Of a stretch of 64,000 nucleotides of DNA, positions 24,640 to 33,119 are shown in pieces. The stretch comes from JAUXFS01 sp963772635 (lineage in GTDB: Bacteria > Pseudomonadota > Alphaproteobacteria > Rhodospirillales > Defluviicoccaceae). Under the pieces are notes generated by a model, which saw only the letters and a list, made by a program, of their open reading frames with translations, searched no databases and was not told the DNA's origin. The translations under genes were made by a program, and so were the position numbers. The number at the start of each line of letters is the position of its first letter. Position 1 is the first letter of the stretch. The DNA lies in assembly GCA_963772635.1 (NCBI GenBank), contig CAVYYK010000056.1:1-64000 (forward strand). Direction: 5' to 3'.

Positions 24640-25704
24640 TCACTCCTTCAGGCCGAGGTTCTCGACAGGCTCTGCCGAATTGATGTCAGCGACGATCCGG
24701 TCGGCCATGGCCCGTCCCGATGCGTAAGCGGCCTCGATCTTGCTGCCCAGACACCAGTCGCCGCAAGCGCCAATCCGCAGGCTGGGGTCGAACAAGCAAG
24801 CCTCACCGACCGGCGCTTCCACCCGCGCATACCGCCACCGGTGTGCAGCCGCAAACTTCGGTCGCAGACTTTTTGGGCCAACGGTGGCTTGGAAAGCAGC
24901 CTGCAGATCTCGAGAGACGGCTCCGCGGTCCGCCTCCAGATGATCCCGGGACCACGACGGCGCCGCGTGCAACACCCAGGCTTCGCCCCCGGCGCGCTCA
25001 GGCTTCGACCGATCGCGGGCAATCCAGGCCAGCGGACCACCGTCGATGAATGCGCCGTCGAACGGCAATGACAGCGGCTCGTCGAAGCCCAGCATGACCG
25101 CCCAGCACGGGGCAACGGTCGCGGCAGCGGCACGGTCGGCCAGTTCGCGGCTGCCCGCCAGCAACGGTAACGCCTGCGGCGGGGGAACGGCAACAACGAC
25201 GAGGTCGGCCTCGGCGAGCGTTGAACCGTCATCGGCGATGAGCCGCCATGCCTCACCCTCGCGGACGACGTCTGCCACGCGATGGTCGCAGCGGATGTCG
25301 AGACCGGCGGACAGGTGCTGCGCCAGGGCGCTCATGCCGGGCACGCCGACCCAGCGCCGACGGTCGTCGTCAACGGTTGGGACGGCGCCGTCGGAAAGCG
25401 CGACGATCTTCCCGCCCCATGGCGCGATCGCTCCGCTTTGACGGGCGGTAGCGATCGCCGTTCGGAATTCGGCGGTATCGGCGGTGAAGTACTGGGCGCC
25501 GTGATCGAATGCGAATCCCTCGACGCGCCGGGTCCCCACCCGTCCCCCCGGGCGGCGGCCCTTGTCGAAAACCGCGACGGGATAGCCGCCGTTCACCAGC
25601 GTTCGCGCACAAGCGAGTCCCGCAATACCCGCGCCGATGATCGCGATGTCGGGGGGAGAACAGGGGGTCCGAGACCCTTGACCGCGGTCGGTTACGATGT
25701 TCAT
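24640..25704 (-). CDS. FAD-dependent oxidoreductase, renalase family
   Basis: A 354-residue flavoprotein: FAD site IAIIGAGIAGLACARTL, then DKGRRPGGRVGTRR and the renalase block FDHGAQYFTADTAEF. The C-terminal GDWCLGSKIEAAYASGRAMA completes the fold. Bacterial renalases oxidise isomeric dihydro-NAD(P) forms back to NAD(P). The gene overlaps the ubiG stop (ATGA) and precedes an NAD(P)-binding protein, so a role in redox-cofactor repair under oxidative stress fits the putative RpoE promoter in front of the operon. Confidence 0.88.
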   Translation of the reverse strand: MNIVTDRGQGSRTPCSPPDIAIIGAGIAGLACARTLVNGGYPVAVFDKGRRPGGRVGTRRVEGFAFDHGAQYFTADTAEFRTAIATARQSGAIAPWGGKIVALSDGAVPTVDDDRRRWVGVPGMSALAQHLSAGLDIRCDHRVADVVREGEAWRLIADDGSTLAEADLVVVAVPPPQALPLLAGSRELADRAAAATVAPCWAVMLGFDEPLSLPFDGAFIDGGPLAWIARDRSKPERAGGEAWVLHAAPSWSRDHLEADRGAVSRDLQAAFQATVGPKSLRPKFAAAHRWRYARVEAPVGEACLFDPSLRIGACGDWCLGSKIEAAYASGRAMADRIVADINSAEPVENLGLKE

Positions 25705-26525
25705 CGAGCGGTCATGACTGGGGCGTGGTCGTCGTCGACGACCTGGAGACGGGCGCGCGACGGACGCACAGCCACCGCCATGTAGTTCACTGCGGTGTTG
25801 CCGGTGATTCGGAACTTCTGGTTGAACGGGTTGTAGCCGACACCGACGATCTCGGTCGTGAGAACCCCGAACCGATCAAGCATTGCCGCCAGTTCGTGCG
25901 GCGTGATGAACCGGTTCCAGTCATGGGTGCCCTTCGGCAGAAGGCGGAGGACGTACTCGCCGCCGATCTTGGCGAACAACAGCGACCTCAGGGTCCGGTT
26001 GAGGGTGGCGACGATCATGATGGCGCCTGGTTTCATCAGCCGGCAGCAGCACTCGACGAAGCGGTCGACGTTGGCGACGTGCTCGATCACTTCCGTGTTG
26101 ACGATCACGTCGAACCGCTCGCCAGCCGCCGCGAGGTCTTCGGCGAGAACGTGCCGATAGTCGACCTCGACGTAGTTGGCGGCGGCGTGAACGTGGGCGA
26201 CATGAACCAGCTTCGCCGTCGCGTCGATGCCGACGACGTCGGCGCCGAGAAAGGCCATCGGTTCGCTGAGCAAACCCCCGCCACACCCGATATCGAGAAC
26301 CCTCAGGCCCGCGAGCGGCAAATGCTTTTCCGGGTTGCGGCCAAAGTGGCGGGCAATGCGGTCACAGATGAACCTGAGCCTGACAGGATTGAGTTGGTGG
26401 AGTGTCTTGAAGCGGCCCTCAGGATTCCACCACTCCTCGGCCATGGAGGCGAAATAGGCAATCTGCTTGGGGTCCGCCGTCGCCGATGACGGGAGAGGTG
26501 TATCGAGCTTGTCACGCCGAATCAT
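25701..26525 (-). CDS. ubiG: Ubiquinone biosynthesis O-methyltransferase UbiG
   Basis: A 274-residue SAM-dependent methyltransferase carrying out both O-methylations of ubiquinone synthesis. Blocks: AEEWWNPEGRFKTLHQLNPV at the start, the SAM site RVLDIGCGGGLLSEPMAFLG, EVIEHVANVDRFV, and GTHDWNRFITPHEL. All match UbiG. The tail (last ~25 residues) is longer than usual. It is first in a coupled operon with renalase and an SDR. The position near light- and oxygen-stress genes suggests that ubiquinone renewal is part of the response. Confidence 0.92.
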   Translation of the reverse strand: MIRRDKLDTPLPSSATADPKQIAYFASMAEEWWNPEGRFKTLHQLNPVRLRFICDRIARHFGRNPEKHLPLAGLRVLDIGCGGGLLSEPMAFLGADVVGIDATAKLVHVAHVHAAANYVEVDYRHVLAEDLAAAGERFDVIVNTEVIEHVANVDRFVECCCRLMKPGAIMIVATLNRTLRSLLFAKIGGEYVLRLLPKGTHDWNRFITPHELAAMLDRFGVLTTEIVGVGYNPFNQKFRITGNTAVNYMAVAVRPSRARLQVVDDDHAPVMTAR

Positions 26526-26867
26526 GGTCGGTAGTCCTGTTCCTCGAAGAACTTCAGATGGGCCAGCGAAGTCGCGCGAGTGTCCGTTACCGATAAGACC
26601 GTGATCTCACGCCATCTGGCGCCCATGCGTCTGCGGGTTATCTCGTGATGTTGCACAAACTCGATACGAGCGGTTTGCTGCGCCGGATCGTATTCGGCCC
26701 CGACGCAGACACTGCGATGTGTGAGTTGAGCCCTCGCGAAGGAAGCTGGGTCCTAAAAATGCGTGTGGCGCATAGCTGGTATGATTCAAACGACTGGCTA
26801 GCGGTTATCCCGAACCACACGTGAAGGAGGCGCGGTTGGATCAGGTTCTCAAATTCTCAGGGCAACG
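26526..26867. other. Intergenic region between ubiG and cioA
   Basis: It holds the putative ubiG promoter (26661-26690) and the leader of cioA, which has an AAGGAGG at 26823-26829, too far (about 38 bases) from the accepted ATG to be its ribosome-binding site. Short open frames on the minus strand here start on rare codons and show no family pattern, so I see no gene. Confidence 0.5.
26661..26690 (-). promoter_or_regulatory. Putative RpoE promoter of the ubiG operon
   Basis: Minus strand CGATCC (26690-26685), 18 bases, TATCGA (26666-26661). The -10 is identical to that of the gpx site. The leader to ubiG would be about 130 bases, longer than at the other sites. Confidence 0.45.
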
Positions 26868-28265
26868 ATGTTCAATACCGATTTCGATCCCGTCCTCCTA
26901 GCCCGCATTCAGTTCGCCTTTACTGTCTCGTTCCACATCGTGTTCCCGGCCATATCCATCGGTCTGGCGAGCTATCTCGCCGTCCTGGAGGGATTGTGGT
27001 TGCTCACGGGACGCGAGACCTATCTCCGGGTTTTCAAATACTGGCTGAAAATATTTGCGCTCGCGTTCGGCATGGGCGTCGTCTCCGGCCTGGTCATGAG
27101 TTACCAGTTCGGCACCAACTGGAGCGTCTTCTCGGACAAGACCGGACCGATCCTCGGTCCTCTCATGGGCTACGAGGTGCTGACCGCATTCTTTCTCGAG
27201 GCCGGTTTCCTCGGCGTGATGCTGTTCGGGATGAACCGCGTCGGCAAACGGCTCCATTTCTTCGCGACGCTGATGGTGGCTTTCGGAACGTTTGTCTCGG
27301 CGTTCTGGATCCTCTCGGTCAACAGTTGGATGCAGACGCCGGCCGGCTACGGGATCAACGAGCACGGGCAGTTCGTTCCGGACGACTGGTGGGCCATCGT
27401 CTTCAATCCGTCCTTCCCCTATCGCCTGGTGCACATGGTGCTCGCGGCCTATCTCTCCACGGCATTCGTCGTCGGCGCGGTCGGCGCGTTCCATCTGCTG
27501 CGCGACCGTGGCAACGAAGCGGCACGGACGATGTTCTCCATGGCCATGTGGATGGCCGCCGTTGTCGCGCCGGTACAGATCGTCGCCGGCGATGTGCATG
27601 GGTTGAACACGCTCGAGCATCAGCCGGCCAAGGTTGCCGCGATGGAGGGACACTTCGAGACGACGAAAGGCGCACCATTGATCCTGTTCGGCATTCCGGA
27701 CATGGAGGCGGAGGAAACCCGTTACGCGATCGAGATTCCCCACCTCGGCAGCTTGATCCTGACCCATTCCTGGGACGGCGAGGTAAAGGGACTGAAGGAG
27801 TGGCCGCCAGAGGATCGTCCAAACGCCACGATCGTGTTCTGGAGCTTCCGGATCATGGTGGGTCTGGGTTTGCTGATGGCTGCGATGGGCGGCATCAGTC
27901 TCGTGTTGCGCTGGCGGCGTATCCTGTTCGAAGTACCGTGGTTCCATCGCCTGGGTGTGGCGATGGGGCCTTCGGGGATCATCGCCGTGTTGGCCGGCTG
28001 GATCACCACGGAGGTGGGTCGTCAGCCCTACACCGTGTACGGCTTGCTCCGTACCGCCGAATCCGCCTCGCCGATCGGCGCGCCAGGTGTCGGCGCGTCG
28101 CTCGCCGCCTTCGTTATCGTCTATCTCGTCGTGTTCGGTGTCGGCGTCTTGTACATGCTGCGCATGATGGCGAAGCCGCCCTCGCCAACCGAGGAAGAGC
28201 CGGAAAAGGGAAAGCCGATCCGTTCGGCCGGGCTCACACCCGTGTCGGCTATGAAGCGCCACTGA
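26868..28265 (+). CDS. cioA: Cyanide-insensitive (CioA-type) cytochrome bd oxidase subunit I
   Basis: Quinol oxidase subunit of 465 residues that binds hemes b and d and reduces oxygen to water. The start LARIQFAFTVSFHIVFPAIS carries the distal heme ligand His; RLVHMVLAAYLSTAFVVG has the second heme His. The Q loop between GLNTLEHQPAKVAAMEG and the next helix is short, the mark of the cyanide-insensitive class as opposed to E. coli CydA. About nine membrane helices. It forms an operon with cioB and a DUF2474 peptide. It gives the cell a high-affinity oxidase that does not use cytochrome c. Confidence 0.95.
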   Translation: MFNTDFDPVLLARIQFAFTVSFHIVFPAISIGLASYLAVLEGLWLLTGRETYLRVFKYWLKIFALAFGMGVVSGLVMSYQFGTNWSVFSDKTGPILGPLMGYEVLTAFFLEAGFLGVMLFGMNRVGKRLHFFATLMVAFGTFVSAFWILSVNSWMQTPAGYGINEHGQFVPDDWWAIVFNPSFPYRLVHMVLAAYLSTAFVVGAVGAFHLLRDRGNEAARTMFSMAMWMAAVVAPVQIVAGDVHGLNTLEHQPAKVAAMEGHFETTKGAPLILFGIPDMEAEETRYAIEIPHLGSLILTHSWDGEVKGLKEWPPEDRPNATIVFWSFRIMVGLGLLMAAMGGISLVLRWRRILFEVPWFHRLGVAMGPSGIIAVLAGWITTEVGRQPYTVYGLLRTAESASPIGAPGVGASLAAFVIVYLVVFGVGVLYMLRMMAKPPSPTEEEPEKGKPIRSAGLTPVSAMKRH

Positions 28266-28293
28266 GCGCCGGGACGGACGCAGAGGAGTGGAG

Positions 28294-29298
28294 ATGGAAA
28301 CAAGCCTGCCGATGATCTGGGCGATGTTGATCGCTTTCGCGGTCCTCGCGTACGTCGTTCTCGACGGCTTCGACCTGGGCGTCGGCATTCTATTCCCGTT
28401 CGTCAGAGGGGATCGGAACCGCACGGTGATGATGAACTCGGTTGCGCCCATTTGGGACGGAAACGAGACCTGGTTGATCCTGGGCGGTGGCGGCCTTCTG
28501 GCGGCGTTTCCCCTTGCCTATTCGATCGTGCTCACGGCGCTGTATGCGCCGATCATCGCCATGCTGATCGGACTTGTCTTTCGCGGTGTCGCCTTCGAGT
28601 TCGGTTTCCGGACGGAAAGGAACAAGATCTTCTGGGACATCGGATTCGCCGGCGGCTCCGCTCTCGCCGCTTTCTGTCAAGGCATCGCGCTCGGCGCCTT
28701 CATTCAGGGTATTGCCGTCGAGGGCCGTTCCTACAGCGGAGGCTGGTTCGACTGGCTCACCCCGTTCTCGGTGCTCACCGGTGTCGCTCTGGTCGTCGGC
28801 TATGCCCTTCTCGGGGCATGCTGGCTTATCCTCAAGACCGACGGACCCTTTCAGCAACGGTTCTATCGCGCTGCCTTGCCGTTGGGCTTTGTCGTGGTCG
28901 CGCTGATCGGCCTTGTCAGCATCTGGACACCGTTCCTGAGCCCCGAGATCGCCGACCGATGGTTTTCGTGGCCCAACATCGTCATTCTCTCCCCGGTTCC
29001 CCTTCTGGTCGTAGGTCTCGCCTGGGGATTTTACCTGTCCGTGAAACATGCCAAGGATTTATGGCCTTTTCTGCTCTCTCTCGGGTTTTTCGTCGTTTCC
29101 TACTTGGGCCTCGGGATCAGCATGTACCCCTACGTCGTTCCCCGGGTGTACTCGATTTGGGACGCGGCCGCGCCGCCTGAAAGCCTCGAGTTTATGTTGG
29201 TCGGGGCCGTGATCCTCCTGCCGATCATCCTCGGCTACACGGGCTATGCATACTGGGTCTTTAGGGGAAAGGTCAGGCCCGACGAAGGATATCATTGA
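28294..29298 (+). CDS. cioB: Cytochrome bd oxidase subunit II (CioB)
   Basis: A 334-residue membrane protein with eight helices, starting METSLPMIWAMLIAFAVLAY and with VLDGFDLGVGILFPF and GNETWLILGGGGLLAAFPLAY, the conserved CydB/CioB blocks. The ATG at 28294 is preferred over a GTG two codons earlier because GAGGAG lies seven bases in front of it. The last base of its stop is the first base of the DUF2474 gene. Confidence 0.95.
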   Translation: METSLPMIWAMLIAFAVLAYVVLDGFDLGVGILFPFVRGDRNRTVMMNSVAPIWDGNETWLILGGGGLLAAFPLAYSIVLTALYAPIIAMLIGLVFRGVAFEFGFRTERNKIFWDIGFAGGSALAAFCQGIALGAFIQGIAVEGRSYSGGWFDWLTPFSVLTGVALVVGYALLGACWLILKTDGPFQQRFYRAALPLGFVVVALIGLVSIWTPFLSPEIADRWFSWPNIVILSPVPLLVVGLAWGFYLSVKHAKDLWPFLLSLGFFVVSYLGLGISMYPYVVPRVYSIWDAAAPPESLEFMLVGAVILLPIILGYTGYAYWVFRGKVRPDEGYH

Positions 29299-29426
29299 TG
29301 TTCGATGAGGGTCATGGGCCGCAGTCGGTCCTGAAGCGGCTGCTCTGGTTCGCATTTCTGTGGGCGGCAAGTGTGGCGATGCTCGCCGTGATCGCCTTTG
29401 CGATCCGATCCGTATTGATGTCATGA
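29298..29426 (+). CDS. DUF2474 small subunit of the bd oxidase (CydX-like)
   Basis: A 42-residue peptide too short for most gene callers. It overlaps the cioB stop (TGATG). It has one hydrophobic helix, with the family core LLWFAFLWAASVAMLAVI. DUF2474 peptides follow cioAB genes in many proteobacteria and play the stabilising part that CydX has in E. coli. The gene position and sequence together make this a confident call. Confidence 0.85.
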   Translation: MFDEGHGPQSVLKRLLWFAFLWAASVAMLAVIAFAIRSVLMS

Positions 29427-29452
29427 CGCTGCTACCTTGGAGGCAACAATCC

Positions 29453-29845
29453 ATGCCCGAAGATTCACCTAAAACCAGCAATCGGCTGACTGTCTACTTC
29501 GACGGTGCCTGTCCGGTTTGCTCGAGGGAAGTGGAGATCTACAACCGGGCAGATCGCGCCTGCGCCATCCAGTGGCACGACGTCAGCGTCAATGGAGGTG
29601 ATCTCTGTCAAGACGGGGTCAGCCAGGCCGACGCGCTGGCGAGAATGCACGCGCGCCTCCCCGATGGCCGATTGGTGACGGGCGTTCAGGCTTTCATCGC
29701 CGTCTGGGAGCGCATCCCCGGCTTCAGGATGTTTGCGCCGATCGCCCGCTGGGCGCCCGTGCGCTGGGTTCTGGAGCGGGGGTACGATTGGTATGCGCCG
29801 CGCCGCACGCGGTTGACCGCTCACCTAGCGCATCGGCGGACGTGA
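29453..29845 (+). CDS. DCC (DUF393) thiol-disulfide oxidoreductase-like protein
   Basis: A 130-residue protein with the DCC motif YFDGACPVCSREVEIY near the start and a later RWAPVRWVLERGYDWYAPRR. The CxxC sits in a thioredoxin-like fold; the enzymatic role is unproven. The start at 29453 has GGAGG nine bases upstream. It follows the bd oxidase operon closely (26 bases) and may be cotranscribed. Its last residues are rich in Arg and His. Confidence 0.85.
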   Translation: MPEDSPKTSNRLTVYFDGACPVCSREVEIYNRADRACAIQWHDVSVNGGDLCQDGVSQADALARMHARLPDGRLVTGVQAFIAVWERIPGFRMFAPIARWAPVRWVLERGYDWYAPRRTRLTAHLAHRRT

Positions 29846-29885
29846 CGACACGATGATGCAGTGAACACGACTGGCGAGGACCGCA

Positions 29886-30383
29886 ATGAGCAAGCCAAAA
29901 CCACCATCGCCCAAGCTTGGCCAGGAGTCCGTTTGGGACTACCCAAGACCGCCACGCCTGGAGCCGGTGACCAAGAGACTTCGGGCGCTGTTCAACGGAC
30001 TGACCGTTGCCGATACAAGCCGTGCCAAAAGGGTTCTGGAGACCAGCCACCCGCCGGTCTACTACTTCCCGCCGGAAGATGTTCTTTTGGACCATATGAG
30101 CGTTGCTAGCGGGGGCTCTTTCTGTGAGTGGAAAGGCCAGGCTCGTTACTTCACCATAGAGGTGAACGGCAAGAGCGCTGAACGCGCGGCATGGAGTTAC
30201 CCCAGACCAACCGCTGCCTTCATCGGGATCCAGGACCACATCGCGTTCTATTGCCACCTGATGGATGCGTGCTTTGTCGGAGATGAACAAGCACGCCCCC
30301 AGCCCGGCTGTTTTTATGGAGGCTGGGTCACCGACGACATCGTCGGGCCATTCAAGGGTGAAGCCGGGACCGCCGGTTGGTAG
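29886..30383 (+). CDS. DUF427 domain-containing protein
   Basis: A 165-residue soluble protein of the DUF427 family: PVYYFPPEDVLLDHM, then GGSFCEWKGQARYFTIEV and AAWSYPRPTAAFIGIQDHIAFY. Its length matches the single-domain form. The fold is a small beta barrel; no enzymatic role is known with certainty. It begins 40 bases after the DCC gene on the same strand. Confidence 0.88.
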   Translation: MSKPKPPSPKLGQESVWDYPRPPRLEPVTKRLRALFNGLTVADTSRAKRVLETSHPPVYYFPPEDVLLDHMSVASGGSFCEWKGQARYFTIEVNGKSAERAAWSYPRPTAAFIGIQDHIAFYCHLMDACFVGDEQARPQPGCFYGGWVTDDIVGPFKGEAGTAGW

Positions 30384-30669
30384 CTACCGCTGAGATCCGG
30401 CGGTCGCCTTTATTGGCGCCACCTCCATACCGCGACGACGATGACTTCCAACTTAGAACTTTATCAGCGTTATCGGCATTTCGATGATGTGACCGGCTTC
30501 CGGGCGAGCGGTCATCGTGTCGAAGTTCAAGCGGTGTTTCGCGATGCCGGTGATCCGAGCCATCGACCTCGGCGTACCATGTGCACGTTGGCAACCCGGT
30601 AAAAGTCTCGACCGTTATCGGATGCAAACGAACGACAAACCGTCAAATCATGCCTTGGAGAACGTGAAA

Positions 30670-30903
30670 ATGGTTAAAGCCGCTTGGGATACCGTCATGA
30701 ACCCGGAGAAGAATCCCTTGCTCCAGCTTCCGAAAGTTGTCCGCTTTCAATTGATGGTCGTTCTGGCTTTCATGTGGTCGTGCATTTTCTGCATCAGTGC
30801 AGGAATGTTCATTTGGATCCCGGAGTTTGTTTTCGGCCACGTGCTGTTGTTGCTGATCGGAATCTTCGGCACTGGATACATCTTTCGTGTCCAAAACCAA
30901 TAA
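30670..30903 (+). CDS. Small two-helix membrane protein
   Basis: A 77-residue protein with two hydrophobic segments (VVLAFMWSCIFCISAGMFIW and GHVLLLLIGIFGTGYIF) after a polar N-terminus MVKAAWDTVMNPEKNPLLQ. A GGAGAA lies eight bases before the ATG. I do not recognise the family. It lies 48 bases upstream of yajC on the same strand and may be its operon partner. The 286 bases before it hold no gene I can support. Confidence 0.6.
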   Translation: MVKAAWDTVMNPEKNPLLQLPKVVRFQLMVVLAFMWSCIFCISAGMFIWIPEFVFGHVLLLLIGIFGTGYIFRVQNQ

Positions 30904-30951
30904 GTGTCCATACCAACGACCGGTCTGCGATCCTTAAGGAGGCATTGAATC

Positions 30952-31278
30952 ATGGACATCGACAACATTGCGCTACAAGCTGCGCTTGTTACCGGGGTTT
31001 TTGTCGTTCTTTATCTCTCGCTCGTGCGACCGCAGCAAAAGCGGCTGCAGAACCATAGAAGGATGATCGAGAGCCTGCGCCCCGGGGATCGGGTTACAAC
31101 TTCCGGCGGTCTTGTCGGTACTATTGTCCGCTTACACGACGAAGCCACGGTCGCGATCGAAGTGGCCGAGAACATGCACGTCGTCGTCATGCGAAACAAG
31201 ATTGACGGCGTGTTGGCTCAATCCGAGATCGGACATACGCAAAGCGGAGCGGTCAGAGAGCGCCCGTTGTCCGCATGA
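30952..31278 (+). CDS. yajC: Preprotein translocase subunit YajC
   Basis: A 108-residue Sec accessory protein: one N-terminal membrane helix (AALVTGVFVVLYLSLVRPQ), then the family signature SLRPGDRVTTSGGLVGTIVRL and a beta-rich tail. YajC associates with SecDF. Usually it lies in a yajC-secD-secF operon; here secDF do not follow, so this may be a second copy or a relocated gene. The start codon has a clear AAGGAGG eight to ten bases upstream. Confidence 0.9.
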   Translation: MDIDNIALQAALVTGVFVVLYLSLVRPQQKRLQNHRRMIESLRPGDRVTTSGGLVGTIVRLHDEATVAIEVAENMHVVVMRNKIDGVLAQSEIGHTQSGAVRERPLSA

Positions 31279-31545
31279 GTTGAACCATGTAGCGGGGCCC
31301 CCCCAAGATCGATGATCCAAAGCGGGCCGTTTCTCGAATAACCGTTACGTTCTGAAGCGTGGTCAAAGTGGCTACCTTTCCCCTCCCTGACCTGGAGCGG
31401 ATATTATCCCCCTACATCCGCTCCATTTTTTCCCTGGCCGTCCCGAGTGCCGCATCGGTGACCACTCTCTTCAGGGCCCTTAGTTCAGCGGCGCAATGCG
31501 CAACTGTCAATGACGATGGCGGAGGTTCGATCCCTCCGGGCGCTT
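31279..31545. other. Gap with a degenerate tRNA-like sequence
   Basis: No protein gene is supported. The only structured element is the tRNA-like stretch at 31473-31545. The region just upstream is rich in pyrimidine tracts (GGAGCGGAT...ATCCGCTCC is partly self-complementary around 31395-31425), which could form a hairpin behind yajC. Confidence 0.4.
31473..31545 (+). tRNA. Degenerate tRNA-like sequence (possible tRNA-Asp relic)
   Basis: The 73 bases have the length of a tRNA body. The T arm is perfect (GGAGG, loop TTCGATC, CCTCC at 31521-31537), and the acceptor stem AGGGCCC/GGGCGCT pairs in six of seven positions. The anticodon loop reads CTGTCAA (anticodon GTC), but its stem pairs in only three of five positions and the D stem is poor. 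No CCA is encoded. I take it as a decayed tRNA or an attachment-site relic, not a working gene. Its 3' edge touches the stop of the methyltransferase on the other strand. Confidence 0.3.
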
Positions 31546-32185
31546 TCACTCCTTATCACGCGTTGGCGATTGACGGTAACCAAGCCAGCGGGGGGTGTGC
31601 GACGCGTAAGCATCGTAATCCTCTCCGAAACGCCGTCTGAGCAGCCGTTCCTCCACAGCCCACTTGCGCGGTCACGGCCCAGACGCCGAGCACTAGGCAG
31701 ACCAGCGTGAACAGCGACGGAAGGGCGAGAAACAGGCCGACCTGAGCCGCGATCACACCCAGCATCATCGGATTTCGGGAAACGGTGAAGGGGCCTGTGG
31801 TGATCAGTCGGGTTCCGTCCTCGGCGCGGGTGCCGGACCGCCAGTCCTCTCCCATGTAGAAGTGGATGAGGATGACGGCCAAGAAACCGGCCGCCAGCAG
31901 GCCACACCCGAGGATGAGGACGACCGGGCGCCACAGAGCATCGAACGTGACCAGATATCGGTCGAGTTCGGGCCACGCCAGGCGGGCAAGGCACACACCG
32001 AGAATGAGAACGCGGAAAACCCTGAAGACGGTATGGGTGGCCCAATGCAGAGTGCCGCGCTCCCCGCTAAACACGGGAGACGCGTGCATCCGGTGCTTCG
32101 CCACGATGATCCGGACGGTGTAGAAGGCGGCGACACCCACGAAAAACAGCGCCAGAAACCATCTTGTGAAGTCGGCTGCTGCCAC
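31546..32185 (-). pseudogene. Isoprenylcysteine-carboxyl-methyltransferase-family membrane enzyme, late frame break
   Basis: Membrane methyltransferase of the ICMT/PEMT-like family, about 213 residues, with five hydrophobic segments and the SAM-site block EDGTRLITTGPFTVSRNPMM. The main frame runs to WAVTAQV. After this the expected ending VEERLLRRRFGEDYDAYASH and TPRWL lies one frame over, with a stop at 31546-31548. An extra base near 31655 explains it. Uncorrected, the protein would end in an unrelated 35-residue tail. The substrate is unknown. Confidence 0.7.
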
Positions 32186-32350
32186 CTGCCCCCGCCTTGT
32201 CCCGTTTACTGGTTGGATCCGCCCGTCGCCGAAGTCTCATCCGGGGAGACGCGAGTGGCAAGTGTTTCAGCATTGTTTGACCCGCGGCCAGCAAGCTGAG
32301 CACAGGTCGAAGATATCGTTGCGGAGGAATGAGGGATGGCGAACGAGTGC

Positions 32351-33115
32351 TTAGAAGGGGATCTCAGTGCCGTCCCATGCGAACATCTTTCCCGACTGCT
32401 CGGGCGTGAGGCCGTCGATGACGGTCAATAGATGGCTTGCCGCCAACTGCGGTGAGAACAGCTTGCCTTCCGGCACATTGGCATGAAAGGGTTTCGACAG
32501 GCGGCTGTCGACGGTACCGGGGTGAAGGGCGACACAAAGGGCGTGTGGATTGACCCGCATCAGTTCAATGGACAGGGTTTTCAACAGCATATTGAGCGCG
32601 GCCTTCGACGCTCGGTAGGAATGCCAGCCACCAAGGCGGTTGTCCGAGATGCTGCCGACACGTGCGGACAAAGCGGCAAACGCCGACTTGCGATTTCTCG
32701 CCAGCAAAGGGAGAAGATGCTTGGCCAAAAGGATTGGACCGACGGCGTTAATTCGAAAGGCCCTCTCCAGGGATTTCGCACTGAGGGAGCGCCACGTTTT
32801 CTCGGGCTGCAGAGTTTCACCGTGGTGCAGAACGCCCGAGGCGACAATAACGAGATGGAGCTCGCCGACAAGAGAACGGATTTCCTCAACAGCCTTCTGG
32901 ATGCTGTCCTCGTTTTCGATATCGATCGGTATCCAGGTGGCGCGGGTCGTATCGAGACGTGGATCGGATCGGGAAAGCGCGAGCACCCGAGAAACGGTCT
33001 CGAAGCCCATCAGCGCTTCTACGAAGGCGTTCCCGATGCTGCCCGTCGCGCCGACAACCACGGCATTGATGTCGGAGCCGAAAGAGCCAAGGTTTGAATG
33101 CCGACCAACGAACAT
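32351..33115 (-). CDS. Short-chain dehydrogenase/reductase (C-factor-like)
   Basis: A 254-residue SDR from the ATG at 33115: cofactor site AVVVGATGSIGNAFVEAL, a VIVASGVLHHG motif, and the catalytic pair in SYRASKAALNMLLKTL (Tyr and Lys present). It resembles the CsgA/C-factor type of bacterial SDRs; the substrate is unknown. The gene starts 5 bases behind the D-lactate dehydrogenase stop, so the two form an operon. A GTG four codons earlier would overlap the upstream stop. Confidence 0.85.
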   Translation of the reverse strand: MFVGRHSNLGSFGSDINAVVVGATGSIGNAFVEALMGFETVSRVLALSRSDPRLDTTRATWIPIDIENEDSIQKAVEEIRSLVGELHLVIVASGVLHHGETLQPEKTWRSLSAKSLERAFRINAVGPILLAKHLLPLLARNRKSAFAALSARVGSISDNRLGGWHSYRASKAALNMLLKTLSIELMRVNPHALCVALHPGTVDSRLSKPFHANVPEGKLFSPQLAASHLLTVIDGLTPEQSGKMFAWDGTEIPF

Positions 33116-33119
33116 GCCC

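Noticed and set aside
30441..30602. 53-codon frame MTSNLELYQRY...
   Set aside because: No ribosome-binding site, no recognisable pattern, ends just before the small membrane protein; probably chance.
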